From Eucommia ulmoides (taxonomy: Eukaryota; Streptophyta; Magnoliopsida; Garryales; Eucommiaceae): DNA of 64,000 bases. The position numbers and the translations under genes are program-made. Location of the stretch: assembly GCA_016647705.1 (NCBI GenBank), contig CM028339.1, positions 17,316,803 through 17,380,802 of the forward strand, read 5' to 3'. Below the pieces are notes generated by a model. That model worked only from the letters and a program-made list of their open reading frames with translations, was not told the DNA's origin and ran no database searches. Shown here in pieces: positions 11,275-23,149 of the stretch; within the stretch, counting starts at the first letter, position 1, and every line of letters starts with the position of its first letter.

Positions 11275-11369
11275 GTACTAAACACAGTATATACTCTCAT
11301 TTCCATATCCCATTTATTGAATTGGTAAACAAAGAATCAGCTCAAATGTGGCCACAAGTTTCATCCCCC

Positions 11370-11372
<3 letters not shown>

Positions 11373-11418
<46 letters not shown>
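11373..11418. repeat. (GA)n microsatellite
   Basis: About 23 uninterrupted GA units. From 11419 to 12246 I see no gene, only a duplicated 20-bp CTACAATGTTGACTAGTTT.-type segment at about 11800-11836. Confidence 0.95.
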
Positions 11419-11423
<5 letters not shown>

Positions 11424-12246
11424 TGAGGAATTGCTAATAAGTGGATCCAACTTGGAGTTGGATATGGTGTTTGGGTGGGAGGAAAATAACACTTGGATGG
11501 CTTAGAGTAGTTTTAGGGTTTGGTCTTTTGACCAGTTCAGTAGTTTTGTCTCCTGAGTTTACTCTGTTTCTCATCTTGCCTATGTTTCATTTGATCCATG
11601 TAAAACTTTTCTTTAGAAAAAAATCAAAAAATTTGTCTGTTATTGCCACTAACCACTAGCTACAAACCGCCATCATTATCATTCTTAATATATGTGTATG
11701 TGTGTGCATTCTGTCATTGGCTTACATTTTCGCAGAGGCATTTGCCCATGCAGGGCCCAATGCGTCCGTTGCACGGGGGCAAGCCTGCCTTCTTTCTACA
11801 ATGTTGACTAGTTTTGACTACAATGTTGACTAGTTTCACCCTGCCTTGGGCTCATATAAATCCGTGACAGCGCGTACCAGCATGCCTGCATGCAGATGAG
11901 TGTACAAGAAAAACATTGCAAAGAACAACACCTTGGCTTATCTTTTGCTATGCCATCCGACAGTTCCTGAAGCAGATGGTCTGATCCTTACGGGACATCC
12001 GAAGTCGAGAAATGTAAAGACATATAATACCATATGCAGAAATAGAATCATGCAATACATAAACGAATCACGTAATATTTTCAAAATCATTATAGTAACA
12101 TGTTTATAAACAAGTATATGTGTACAAATTGCAAAAAATAAGGCAAATTCAATTCTAGTTTCTAAAAAAACATCATAATGAAATCAAACCTTAAAAAGAG
12201 ATCTACCCATAAAAAATCATCAATAAAAATGAAGAATTTGCTTGAA

Positions 12247-14688
12247 TCATAACTGATTTGTGTCCCATTCGAATTTTGGTTGTGAGAAATCCTCATAATC
12301 TATGGATCCATCTACAATATTGTCAACAGTGTGCAGCCCTTGAATCAGGGCTGTCTGAACAGCATCACTATCAGAAGGCATAAATTTATACATTACCAAC
12401 AAACCAAGCGTGAATATGGCCTGTAGCTTGTTGGAATCACCATGGATCGAGAAGAACAAGAGCATGGAGATAAGGAACAAGTCGACACAGAACCTCATAA
12501 TAAACAAAACTGTATCCATCAACCTCCCATCATTGCCAGCAGGAAAACCTCGTACTCTGTACACAAATAGAAAGTTGTACTTATCGACCATGTATCTATA
12601 CCCAAAATAGACCGCTCCAACAGGAACAACCAGAGGGGCGAATGAGGAATATATCAAGGTCAGGGCGAATATTGTCAGATTGAAAGCATAATATTGAGCG
12701 AAATCAAATGTCTGTTTGGGTACGGGCGAGGTTCTGCTGATGGGATATTCGGACAGATCTTGTCCAGGCAAATCAAATCCGTTAGTGTCCAAAAATCCAT
12801 TAATTTCTTCAGGCATTAAGGGTCTCTCCAGGCTACTACCGGAATCCTGATTTTCTAACAGGTAGTCTTCACGTTGTTCTGGTACGAGGTGGAGCATATC
12901 GTTCTTCCTCAACTTCTGAAGCTTCTTCTTTATCCAAGGAATGGGAGCCAATAAATCATAAGAAATTCCAAGAAAAGTGCTTGCGATTAGAAATGCCAGA
13001 GACGAAAGGCATGACCTTGACAAAAACGAGGCACTCATGTACTGCTCGATCTTCTTACAATCCTCACCGTCCAAATAACACCTACCCATCCTCAGCAATG
13101 CACCCTCGAGCGAGGATTCTACAAGACCCCTCAAGAGAATGAGGTTCACCAGAAAGAAGCAGACCATCTTCAATAGTGCAGCTCTTTGTTCCCCTGATAC
13201 AGTAAGATGGCGCTCAAATTTAGAGAGATGAGAGAGAACGGATGGGATCACAATATACATGCTCATGAAAATAAGAACGTTGGGGAGGAACTGAAAGATT
13301 ATGGTTGCAAGCCAGCTTGAGCTTTGAATCCAAGCCAACCACATCTCCGCGTTGTTCACTGCTTCGGCATTGATTATGCGTCCAGCACTTTTGATTGCAC
13401 TGATCACAGCAAGGGGCGAGCTGAAAAACAAGAGCATCAGCAGCAGGCATGTGTTCACAAAGACTCTGCGTAGTTTTAATGAGATCTTCGTGGATCCTAG
13501 GTGGTTCCAATAGATGTCACTAGCGAGTGGAGCTCGCTCAACTCTCCATTGATTCCTCTGCAGCTGCAACTCCATGAGGGAAAAGAACCTCCCAATTCGT
13601 CTCTTCTTCTCGCTACGCAAATCCTGAACCGCTTTATTTGCTGTGTAGACATCCTTAAACACGACGAATGCAACTCCAGCACCACGTGCACGGCCTTCTT
13701 TGTAAGCCGCCATTTCCATCTCAAGATCAGCTCTTTGTTCTTGCAATTTCCTCAATTTTTCTTCGGCCGAAAAACCCAACTCGTCAACCACCTGATTCCA
13801 CAAATCCATCACTCTCCTCCAACAAAAACGCAATCTCCCCACGTAATTTCCTCCGTTTTCTATTTCATCACCCTCATCAAACAGATCACGAGACTCAATC
13901 TTTGCCACCAGCTTTGAAATTTCTTCCCTGACCCTTACCAACTCTGTGGCTAAATCATCTAATGCGCACAAATCCATGGGCATAATAACTTTATAAACCT
14001 TCCCTGGATATTTATGTTGAAAATACTCCAATAAAGGACCCTTGTCTGATCCCAGATTTTTGGGCACCCCTTGTATCATAACAGTAAATATAGCAGTCGA
14101 ATTGGAGCTAGGGTCACTGGGATTCCCATAACCATCTCTAAACCTAGTAATTCTCAATCTCTGTTCCATAGCATTCATGCCGTAATTAACTAAAAAGACA
14201 ACGATAACAGCGTAAAAGAAGTGAACCCAAAGTAAGGGCGAACCTTTGGTAATGTGATTAATTGTAGTCTTTGAGAACTGGTCCACCATGGTGGCGCTCC
14301 CAGCGTAAAGATTGACCATGAGGATGACGAAAACGGCGGGAATCGCGACGGAAACAAGGACAGCGCAGCTGCCGCCCTCTATGAGGAGGAACTGGGCAGC
14401 ATCGGCGCCACAGTGTTGGGCGATCTCGCGGCCGGTGGCGTGCCAAACAGCAAGCAGCTTGTGGGCTATGGCCGTCGGTCCCGGCATGCGGCGGTGGTCG
14501 CTGCGGAGCTTTCCGAAGACGAAGACTAACAGGCAAGTCAAGGCACCGATGGCGGAGATGTTGAGGAGGTACTGTATGTTGCCGTACCAAGTCGTCTCAA
14601 AGTCGAAGTCGTCCCCACCGGAAGAATACGGCGGAGGAGAATCACCGTAATTCATAGTGACCGGCGGTGATGATTGAGGCGGAAGCAT
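12247..14688 (-). CDS. OSCA4.1: OSCA4.1-like hyperosmolality/mechanosensitive Ca2+-permeable channel (CSC1-like)
   Basis: The single 813-codon frame has the full OSCA/TMEM63 layout. One N-terminal membrane helix (about 38-60) is followed by the conserved loop [11 protein letters not shown], then helices near 102-128 and 151-173. A cytosolic domain of about 200 residues (about 200-395) contains a coiled-coil-like part and the RNA-recognition-like [15 protein letters not shown] bundle of seven or eight helices follows (about 405-765), and the tail ends at FEWDTNQL. The motifs [25 protein letters not shown] and [20 protein letters not shown] match the Arabidopsis At4g35870 (OSCA4.1) branch, which is also an uninterrupted frame of similar length. 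OSCA proteins are dimeric cation channels opened by membrane tension; some act at the plasma membrane and some on endomembranes. The first ATG of the frame is used; an alternative is Met12. No stop or frameshift is seen. Confidence 0.95.
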   Translation of the reverse strand: MLPPQSSPPVTMNYGDSPPPYSSGGDDFDFETTWYGNIQYLLNISAIGALTCLLVFVFGKLRSDHRRMPGPTAIAHKLLAVWHATGREIAQHCGADAAQFLLIEGGSCAVLVSVAIPAVFVILMVNLYAGSATMVDQFSKTTINHITKGSPLLWVHFFYAVIVVFLVNYGMNAMEQRLRITRFRDGYGNPSDPSSNSTAIFTVMIQGVPKNLGSDKGPLLEYFQHKYPGKVYKVIMPMDLCALDDLATELVRVREEISKLVAKIESRDLFDEGDEIENGGNYVGRLRFCWRRVMDLWNQVVDELGFSAEEKLRKLQEQRADLEMEMAAYKEGRARGAGVAFVVFKDVYTANKAVQDLRSEKKRRIGRFFSLMELQLQRNQWRVERAPLASDIYWNHLGSTKISLKLRRVFVNTCLLLMLLFFSSPLAVISAIKSAGRIINAEAVNNAEMWLAWIQSSSWLATIIFQFLPNVLIFMSMYIVIPSVLSHLSKFERHLTVSGEQRAALLKMVCFFLVNLILLRGLVESSLEGALLRMGRCYLDGEDCKKIEQYMSASFLSRSCLSSLAFLIASTFLGISYDLLAPIPWIKKKLQKLRKNDMLHLVPEQREDYLLENQDSGSSLERPLMPEEINGFLDTNGFDLPGQDLSEYPISRTSPVPKQTFDFAQYYAFNLTIFALTLIYSSFAPLVVPVGAVYFGYRYMVDKYNFLFVYRVRGFPAGNDGRLMDTVLFIMRFCVDLFLISMLLFFSIHGDSNKLQAIFTLGLLVMYKFMPSDSDAVQTALIQGLHTVDNIVDGSIDYEDFSQPKFEWDTNQL

Positions 14689-15060
14689 GGGATCGATGAC
14701 TTTTAACCGATGAGTCTTACCCTAAAAACCCTAATTCTAGATTGACCGAACTTTTGCCTTCTACTACAATTCTATCTACGCAGAGAAGAGAGACAACTGA
14801 AATCGAAGTCGCCGGAGCGAGAGCGAGAGAGGGGAGCTGAAATCAAAGTTCACCAAGAGGACGACGAGAGAGATTGAGCAATTCATTTTCGAATCTAGGT
14901 TGTATGGGGAATTTTTCGAGATGAGCTTGTCGAATGTGGCTTTCGCGGGAAAATCGTACGCCGTTTCGGCCCATTAGCGAGAAGGCTTGATGAAAGATAT
15001 TGTAACTTTGAAGCCTTTTGGGCTTGGATTCATAGGGAGGAAAGACTATTGCCACCCTCC
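14689..15060 (-). promoter_or_regulatory. presumed 5' leader and proximal promoter of the OSCA4.1-like gene
   Basis: Directly upstream of the start codon the minus strand is pyrimidine-rich (complement of GAGCGAGAGCGAGAGAGG at about 14815-14833), as is common in plant 5' leaders. A 70-codon open frame at 14843-15055 on the same strand has no recognisable homology and is probably leader sequence. No TATA box could be assigned securely. From 15061 to about 15190 I see nothing. Confidence 0.4.
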
Positions 15061-15189
15061 AAAATTTTCATTTGCAAAATTTTTAAATTTATAATTTTGA
15101 GAAATATAGAAAGTTAAAATTGAATTTTGGGATAATGATGAAGTAACAATAGGATTGTTAAAAAGTTATTAATGATACTAATTAACAAA

Positions 15190-17031
15190 CCCCTATATCA
15201 TAATATGATTATAACAGTGGTGGTGAGAGAATTCATTTGCAACACGTCGGCTTTATAGCATTTAACGGATCCATCATAAAGTGTTTTTATTTTAAAAAAT
15301 CACTTGCATCTAATAAGAGTTTTTCTAAGAGGGAGGTCAACGAGATCCTAAGTATAAGTTTGACTGCAATACGAAGTTTCTCGTCCATTACTTTCTGCCA
15401 AAGAGGGTTAGTACTGGTCTCCTTTTAGAATTGAGGCTCATGCAGATTAAGTATAGTAGAAAAATAAGAAAAATGATGAAGATGTGAGAGAGGTTGTGTT
15501 ACCCTGCTAGAATGACTAAGATTGACTAGAATAGGTTTGGTTGGTGCAACATCTGATGATTTTAGGACAGACTTGAGAGAGGCGTCCTTAGATCCGTAGA
15601 AGTTAGTGGGGGTTGTTGGAGGATCTATTTGAGGCTCAACAATATTGTACTTAGATGACTAAGAAATAAGTTTATGGATGAATTAGTAAAATATAGATGG
15701 TTATTAGTAGATGTCAAATAAAATTTGGATATAGAAGAAAACATCGTGTGTTCACAAAAGGTGACATAATGAGAAGTACAAAAACGATTATATATGGGAT
15801 CCTAAACGGTATCCTTTGTGTTCGATTCCATATCCTAGGAAACAACATACTCGAGTCTAAGGTTCCAGTTGGTATGTTCAGGAGGTTGTAAGATGACAAA
15901 GTAGACACACCCAAAGACTTTTCAGAGGTTGTAATTAGGAGATACATCATATAACTTCTCATAAGGGAAAGGAGTATCAACGGTAGGTGAAAGGATCAAA
16001 TCGATTGTATAGGCGGCAGTAAGACCAACTTATCCCTAGAAGCACTCGGAACAATAGGATAAAATGAGTAGTGCATGGACAATATTTACTATCTAGGATA
16101 TGTTGATATTTACGTTCAACTCGATTATTTTGGGCAGAAGTGGCAGGGCAAAATCTATGGGGAAGTATTGTACTCCATGGCATTAATTGTAAAATTTGAA
16201 AATTTTGATTTTGTAGGAAAATTGAGTTTAAACCATGGCACCAAAATTTGAGTAAATTTGAGATAACTTGAAACGTTTATGCATGAGATATGACAAGGTG
16301 TACCTAAAGTAGTCATCAACAAATATAACAAAATATCAGGATCCCTTATTGTTGTAGAAGGTGAGGGTTCTCAAACCTCAAAATGGACTAAGTACAAAGG
16401 TGCAAGAGAGACTAAGTCACTACTAGAAAAAAGTTAGGCATGTTATTTAGCTTGTCGACATAGAAAACAATCAAGATGCTTGGTAGAGACAAGTCTTAAT
16501 TCTCCACTAGATGCTAAAGTGCAGATACATTCAATGGATGCATCACCTAACTGGGAATACGAAAGACTGAGAGAAGATGAATTAGGTGATGATCATGATG
16601 TTGTGGTAGTGGTAGTGATGATGATGGGAACGATATTGATGATGGTGGTAGTGATGGTAATGATGGTGGTGGGATTTCACAAATGGATGAAAGGATAGCG
16701 GGTGGTGGTGGGAATTGGTTTGGAAGGTGGAGGCTACTGAGCTTAAATAGACATACAATTTTACGACTAGTCCCAAAAGTTTTGCCCATCCGAGGCTGCT
16801 ACATAGGACAACTAATATTAGAAAATATTGCTTCAAGTCTCAATTCACTAGGTTGTCCAACAGAAAAAGGATTTAAAGTAAGTTTTAGTAAGAAATACGT
16901 GACACAATTAAAAAAAAAAATATGAAATGAAAATCTAACCAATGTGACTGACACACGTATCAGAGCCATCAACAATATGAATGATAGGAGCATTCACAAC
17001 AAATAGTTTAGATGAGAAGATATTAGGATTG
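15190..17031 (-). pseudogene. Copia pol relic (protease C-part, integrase, start of reverse transcriptase)
   Basis: Minus-strand fragments in the right order but many frames. Just inside 17031 is HMTSNPNIFSS and then APIIHIVDGSDT.VSHIG, the segment after a Copia protease active site. About 16290-16340 gives YFVIFVDDYFRYT from the integrase core. About 16080-16160 gives AQNNRVERKYQHILD, matching the QQNGVAERKHRHIL motif around the catalytic Glu. About 15230-15420 gives NPLWQKVMDEKLR, the entry to reverse transcriptase. Dozens of stops and frameshifts show it is old. It ends abruptly at both sides without visible LTRs. Confidence 0.75.
16589..16700. repeat. imperfect GTG/GAT trinucleotide repeat
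   Basis: A run of mixed GAT, GTG and GGT triplets lies within the Copia relic. It opens frames on both strands with Met/Val or His/Ser repeats that have no family resemblance. Confidence 0.7.
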
Positions 17032-17766
17032 GATGTCATACGGTTACAACAGGCAAAATAAAAACAATAAAAAAAATTACTGGCACACTATTGAATATAC
17101 TTTTCATGACATGAATTACAACAACTCCACAATCAATGCTGCACAATATGTTTTTAAAAAGAAATCAACGAAACCTAATTGTGTTTGGATAATCATAATG
17201 AAATGTTGTAACACGAAATTAATGAAGTATACTATCATTGATGTTCCCTGGTTTGATACGTTATTGGTGTTTGAAATCTCAGCATTCACCACCCGATGTT
17301 CTCTAGCTTCATTTGACAATAAATCATCAACATATTGAATCTGTAGTTGAATATAGAAATGGTGAGGATTATTCATTCAACGATGCAAGGAGAAACTTCA
17401 AACGAGAAAGTGAAAACTTGCATTGTTGTAAGATCGGTCCACATCTCTGGGACGTCAAAGGTTGATTGAATTGTAGTGTGTCTACTCATGCTTTTGCTTA
17501 TCGTAAACAAACAACCTCCAATGTCCCGTCAACGATGTCATTCCTTCAGTATTGATTGGGAAATGCACAAATCTATAATCGTTCAAGAATGCTTTGATAA
17601 TTATCAGGTTCGATATATCAGTCATTACTTTGTTATCTCCCTATGTTATTACATCTGTTTATAGTGTAAACACGAAAAGATTAATAATCCTCATTGGTCA
17701 TGCGCTCGATACAAAAATATAATAACACCGTAATGTAAAAATTTTAACATTTTTGTTACCCAGTAA

Positions 17767-18105
17767 CAACTATTGATGAAGTACGATTGATTCGGCAATT
17801 CCTGACCAATCCCTTTTAACTCGCTAACAATCTTCGTTTGTTCAAGCCACTTCATCTCCATACAGCCGTTAGTAACCTAACATTTAATAAAAAATCATAT
17901 AATGTTACATTCATCTGTATGATTCTCAACTATTGATGAAGTACAACTATTGATGAAATACGACTGATTCGGCAATTCCTGACCAATCCCTTTTAACTCG
18001 CTAACAATCTTCGTTTGTTCAAGCCACTTCATCTCCATACAGCCTTTAGTAACCTAACATTTAATAAAAAATCATATAATGTTACATTCATCTGTATGAT
18101 TCTCG
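17767..18105. repeat. tandem duplication, two units of about 165-178 bp
   Basis: AACTATTGATGAAGTACGAT at 17767 recurs at about 17946 with two changes. Both copies continue through CAATTCCTGACCAATCCC, CTCGCTAACAATCTTCG and ATGTTACATTCATCTGTATG. The units are nearly identical, so the duplication is younger than the surrounding gene decay. Confidence 0.88.
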
Positions 18106-18679
18106 AAAAACACAAAAAGAACATAACACAAAAACATTTAAATAGGCACATTTAATAATCCAGACAATGTTACATTCAACATAACTGTGGATATTATATT
18201 TAACATGACAATCATGTTACATGTAACATGTACAATACAAAGTGTTACATTTTCACAGAAATGTAATATGTGTACATGATGTTATAATGTTACATTCAAG
18301 AAACTGTAACATGAAACAACAATGTTATTTTCAACAACAAAAATAACTTTAACATTCATTATTTTTTTTTAAAACTATCTAATTATGTAAAATGTAACTC
18401 ACAAAATTTGTAAGTTGTGTTTCCCACAACAGCCCGATCAAATCAAGTATAGATACTTGAGCACATGTCCATTCCGCACCCCATACAAAGGCCCTGAAAT
18501 TAAGAAAGACAAAACAAAAATGATGTACATCCCATGTGTGTCGTTCCAGATATATTTAACAAATTTGTAATAAGTAAAACTTAAACTTACTAGACCCCTC
18601 CTCTCGCATGATTAGCTCAAGTTGGTTCCAGTCGGCCGGTGCTATCATTTTTGTAACGGCGCTATTGTGTGACGACAAC

Positions 18680-18760
18680 ACTCAGGGCTCATCGTTGTTG
18701 TGGGCCGATGTATTTGGCTCATCGTTGTTGTGGGCCGATGTACTTGGCTCATTGTTGTTG
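18680..18760 (-). repeat. 30-bp coding minisatellite in the ULP1-like gene
   Basis: GGCTCATCGTTGTTGTGGGC is repeated at 30-bp spacing (two full units and a partial third). It encodes a ten-residue NNDEP.TSAH repeat on the minus strand, and the 30-bp period keeps the frame. Confidence 0.85.
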
Positions 18761-19679
18761 ATTGCAACACCCGTACCTGGATTTGTGGGGGCTGGTACAT
18801 TATACTTTTTTCGTAGTCGTCGTGATCGCTTGATAAGGACATCGTATTTGTGAATTGAATCATCGTCGGTCTTCCGTGTCCTAACGCTACTCTTGACAAA
18901 CAATGTTGGGGTCTTTGTTTCAACCTTTGTAAGCGCGATGTGCCTCAGCTTCAATTTTGACGAGGGTGGCATCTTTGGTGGTGAATCATGTGCAACAATA
19001 ATCGATGCTTGCCTAACGATCATATTATCTCATTTCTCAAGCTTGAGGAGGTAGAACTCCGTCAGTCCAATAATTTTTTTGTTGTGTTCTTTCTCCTTCT
19101 CTATTTACTATATGGCCAAATACACGACAACTTCTTCGAGTTTTTCCACTAGTGTTATCTTCTCAACCACATGCCTCTCTTTCTGAGTAACATTATAAAC
19201 TTCCGATTCTATCAATTTCTCGTCCACTTTCTTTATCTCCTCCATCATCCTCTCTATATCAACTTGCATTTGGTTCTTCGCAACGCCCATCTACTCTATC
19301 TGAGCTTCTAGTTCCCGAATTTGTTTCTTTAATCTTTTTTTCAATTTCTTGCGCTTCGCCCTCAAGGACTCAACCTTCTATGATAATCTCCGGTTACTCT
19401 CAACCAATTCTGTTAAATTTTGAGAACCTCCACAAAATTTAACCACCTTATTGTCAGCAGGAGACATCTTATCTTTTCCCTTAATCTTCTTGCTCGAGTT
19501 GGAAGAATTGGGCTCCGTGTCACCATACATGAGTAGTGGGCTTGAGCTCTGACACCAATTCTGTCGTTAGGCTCCGAGCAACCTAAAATCATTAGTAAAC
19601 ACACGTAGAAAAATATTATATTAGGTAATACAGTCAACAAATACCGATTGTGTTACATTTAACGTTCTTTATCTTGTGT

Positions 19680-19691
19680 TAAATGTAACAT

Positions 19692-19736
<45 letters not shown>

Positions 19737-20923
19737 TATGCTAAGGCTGCATAGTTATACATCAACAAAATGCAGACCTGATTTGCAGTTAAATTGTACA
19801 AATTTAATCCAGATGTGACTGACATCAGCGTCATCATGTCCCATTTCAAAAATCGAGGGATCGCAACAATTCTCGTTGCCACAAAGGAGATCAACCATGT
19901 GTGCTCACACAACCAAAAAAAAAAAAAAAAAAAAACATATTTAAGTTTTGTAAAGGGTTATATATTATATGCAATAACTATAATAAATCACGCACAATTG
20001 TTGTTACCTGCAAGGCTATCACGTAGCCAGTGACGAAACTCGACCTCTAATACCCAATTTCAATTGATGACATTAAATTTGAATGGATGGCATCGGTCCA
20101 TTTGTGAGTTGCCACAGTGTCCAAATCATCGACAAGGTTTAGGTCCGATATTCTAACATACTGCCCTTTGTTCACGAAGAAAAAAGTTGTCAACAAACGA
20201 AGGCAGAGCAATCAAACAACGTCCCTCACATCTTCTTCATCATCACGATTGATGGTAGTATGTAACATATCTTTTATCTGGACGACACTTACCTTGTTCA
20301 CATTCAAACCTTGTCGTGTTAGAAACATGCAATCCTCTTTTTTGCGTATCTACCAGACAGTTGTGTCTGACCACGTAGAAACCCAAAAATAAGTTGCACA
20401 TCGTTGCTCGTGAACTTCACATATTGTAGTCCCAGTTTAAACATTTTTTTTTCTCTAGATGATAGGATTGGATGATGTTTACAATCAGAATGTCGATCTG
20501 ATGAAATGATACCCTGGCCTCCTTATCATTCATTAATGCATTTATTGTGTTCCAAAATAGAATATGGCGTAAGTATTGTATATGTTTGTCACGTAGTACT
20601 ACATCATGAATGATTGATGAGAATTGGGATAGATTGCATCGATATTTGATGGGTCCTGCCAGTGCTTCGCTGGTTGATCTAGAACATTCCCTTCTGGAGT
20701 AGAACAAACAAGAATCAATAGGTCCTAAAAATAATTCAAATATGTAAAGAATAATAGAAACATACATGGTTTTTTTTACCTTCCTTACTGGTTAACGCTG
20801 GTGATTGATCTGGAACATATCTTTCTAAAGTGGAACAACAAAAATCAATAAATGCTAAAAGTAGTTCAATTTTGAAAAGAAAAAAACAGATAAGTACGTC
20901 TTTTTTTTTTTTTTTTTTTACCA
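19680..20923. other. spacer with poly-A/T runs between ULP1-like exons
   Basis: Homopolymer runs occur at about 19695-19735 (A), 19914-19935 (A) and 20901-20921 (T). Apart from the exon-like frame at 20417-20767 nothing coding is evident. From 20994 to 22500 there are only short frames and several copies of the TGTTACATT motif. Confidence 0.5.
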
Positions 20924-23149
20924 TCCTCACTGTTTGACACGCTTGTCGACGTGTCATGTCCGCTATCGACCGCAGGTACTGAATCATCTGCACAATATAT
21001 ATAAGGTGTTACATTTAACGCTCAAATATATGTAAGGTGTTACATTCAACGCACGCAGAGACAAAAAAAACCCTCATAAAGCATAAAACCCCAATGATGT
21101 TACATTCATACTTCAGTGTTACATTTCAACATTCGAAAAGCTAGTTTTTGTAAAAAAAAACAAAAAAAACTGAAATTGTTACATTCCACATGTGCACACA
21201 ATTTTGAAAAATAAAAAATGATGTGCTACATATTTGTTACCCTCACTAAAATAGAAAAAATAAAAAACGTACATAAAAAAACATACAAAATTGCTATATA
21301 GAGAAAGTATTTAACTATACAATGAAGATGTTATATTCAACATCCACCAAAACCGATCTACACCAATACATATGCTTAGTGACAACAGATTATCACGGTA
21401 ACACATTGACCATGATATGGAAATGATAAATAGGACAACTTTTCGAAAAACAACAGTCAACAACTTCAACAAAAATGTGTACCAAATCACCGATCAAACA
21501 CATTGACGTCCTTATATGGTGAAGTCACCAGACATATATGCACACCGATATACTAATAATAAAATATTGTGTATAAAAATCACAAAAACGCAATAGGCAA
21601 AACAGGACTGTATATCACAATCAACAAAACCTAAAAATATTGATTTCCATCCGTTCATTATATGGTTGCATGACATGAACTACATGTTCGAACGCGTTAA
21701 TTAAGAGCTATCGTTGGATTTTTGCACTGAAAAAGCTGAGATCATCGTCAAAGTGCATCAAATATGCTTACCTGTGTCGGAAAGGTTGACAAGATTGTCA
21801 GTAGTATTGGGGTTATTTGTGATCATCTTCCGTTATGTAGTCACTATTGTACTCTGGTTGTGACAAAAATCAAGTAGGTATAGGGCACAACAGTGGAGGG
21901 AGACGGGGTTGCAAAGCAATAGGGGTTTTGATCGGCAAAAGAATATGCAAGGTTTTGAAATCGAGGAGTAGATATGGGCTTATGGGATATGATTACCAAA
22001 ACACGTCATTTCAAAAATGGCATTTCCCTAACAAGTTGTGAAATAACAATTTAATTTGGGGAGAAATCGTGTGTTACACACTTAAATATGTAACTTGTAC
22101 AACATACACAAATATTACATATAACATTCTCTTATATACTACTGTATGTATGAAATGGGGACGTATGTTACATGGAACAATGTTGTTGCATGTCAACCTA
22201 TTGAATGTCATGAATGTTATATGTAACAAATATATCTAAAAAATTAAAAATATTCAAAATGACAAGAGCTTGAATCCAAAAAAAATATCACATTATTGCC
22301 GTGTTGAAAAGTAACATTTATGACTTCAGCTAAAAAATATACAATGTGGAACGTAACAAAACATCTATTATTGCCGTGTTGAATGTAACATCAATGACTT
22401 CATCTAAAAAATCTATTTTTATTTAAAAAAAATATAAAATGAAATTCAACTGTCTACTCTTGAATCCAAAAAATCTCATCAATATAACCCTGTGTTATAT
22501 CATTTGGTATTTGCAAGTCTTTCTGTTGTGTCTCCCCATTTTTCCATTTCTTCTATACTTTCTCTCTTTTATCTCACCTCTTGACGGTATTTTTACTTTC
22601 TTCGGTTAACCTGGTTGTTTTTTTTATGATGGTGGTAATATCACTGTTTTGCTCTCAACCTACATAGGTCGTTCCATTGTTGGTATTGCGTATATGCCTC
22701 TCGAATATGTCTCATGATAAAAATTAACACGAAAATATTCTTCTATGTATTTATGTACCGGCATACTGCTCTTGTTAATTGCTGCACAACCGTGTACGCA
22801 TGGGAAACCCTTTATCTGCCATTGTCTGCAGGGAAAAGTATAATTTAGACCCTCTAACTATTGATACATTTCTAAGTGGTCCCTCTAAATTTCAGCGTTT
22901 CATTTTAAACCCTCTACGTATCGAAATGGCTTTAATTGGTCCTTCCGTTAGAGATTCTGTTAAAACTAACAGAATTTCAGGGGCAAAATGGTCTTTTCAC
23001 GTTTTAAAATTTTTTTAATCATTTTTAATATAATATATTTTTATTTATTTATTTATTTCTCTCTCGCCTTCTTTCTCCTCGCCACCTCTCTCTCCTTCTT
23101 TTCTTCTCCCCGCCACCTCCCTCTCCCTTCCTCCCCATCACCCCCGTAT

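Larger units (their letters stand above)
17041..20993 (-). pseudogene. ULP1-like C48 peptidase gene of the MULE, degenerate
   Basis: The peptidase domain is at the left end. At about 17480-17600 the minus strand reads VHFPINTEGM...GHWRLFVYDKQKHE, matching the ULP1 segment around the catalytic His (HW.L.V.D). At about 17060-17130 it reads SIDCGVVVIHVMKSI, matching the segment with the catalytic Cys (DCGV.V). Further upstream on this strand are an exon-like frame at 18645-19023 (serine/threonine-rich, with a ten-codon repeat NNDEP.TSAH), a charged helical frame at 19108-19290, and a frame at 20417-20767 with the text LRHILFWNTINALMNDKEA that resembles N-terminal parts of plant ULP1-MULE proteins. 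Stops and poly-A/T runs separate them. If functional, such peptidases would process SUMO-like tags; this copy is not intact. Confidence 0.6.

Noticed and set aside
13501-13931. Plus-strand frames of 87-138 codons and other frames opposite the OSCA gene.
   Set aside because: They are antisense shadows of a strongly recognisable coding frame.
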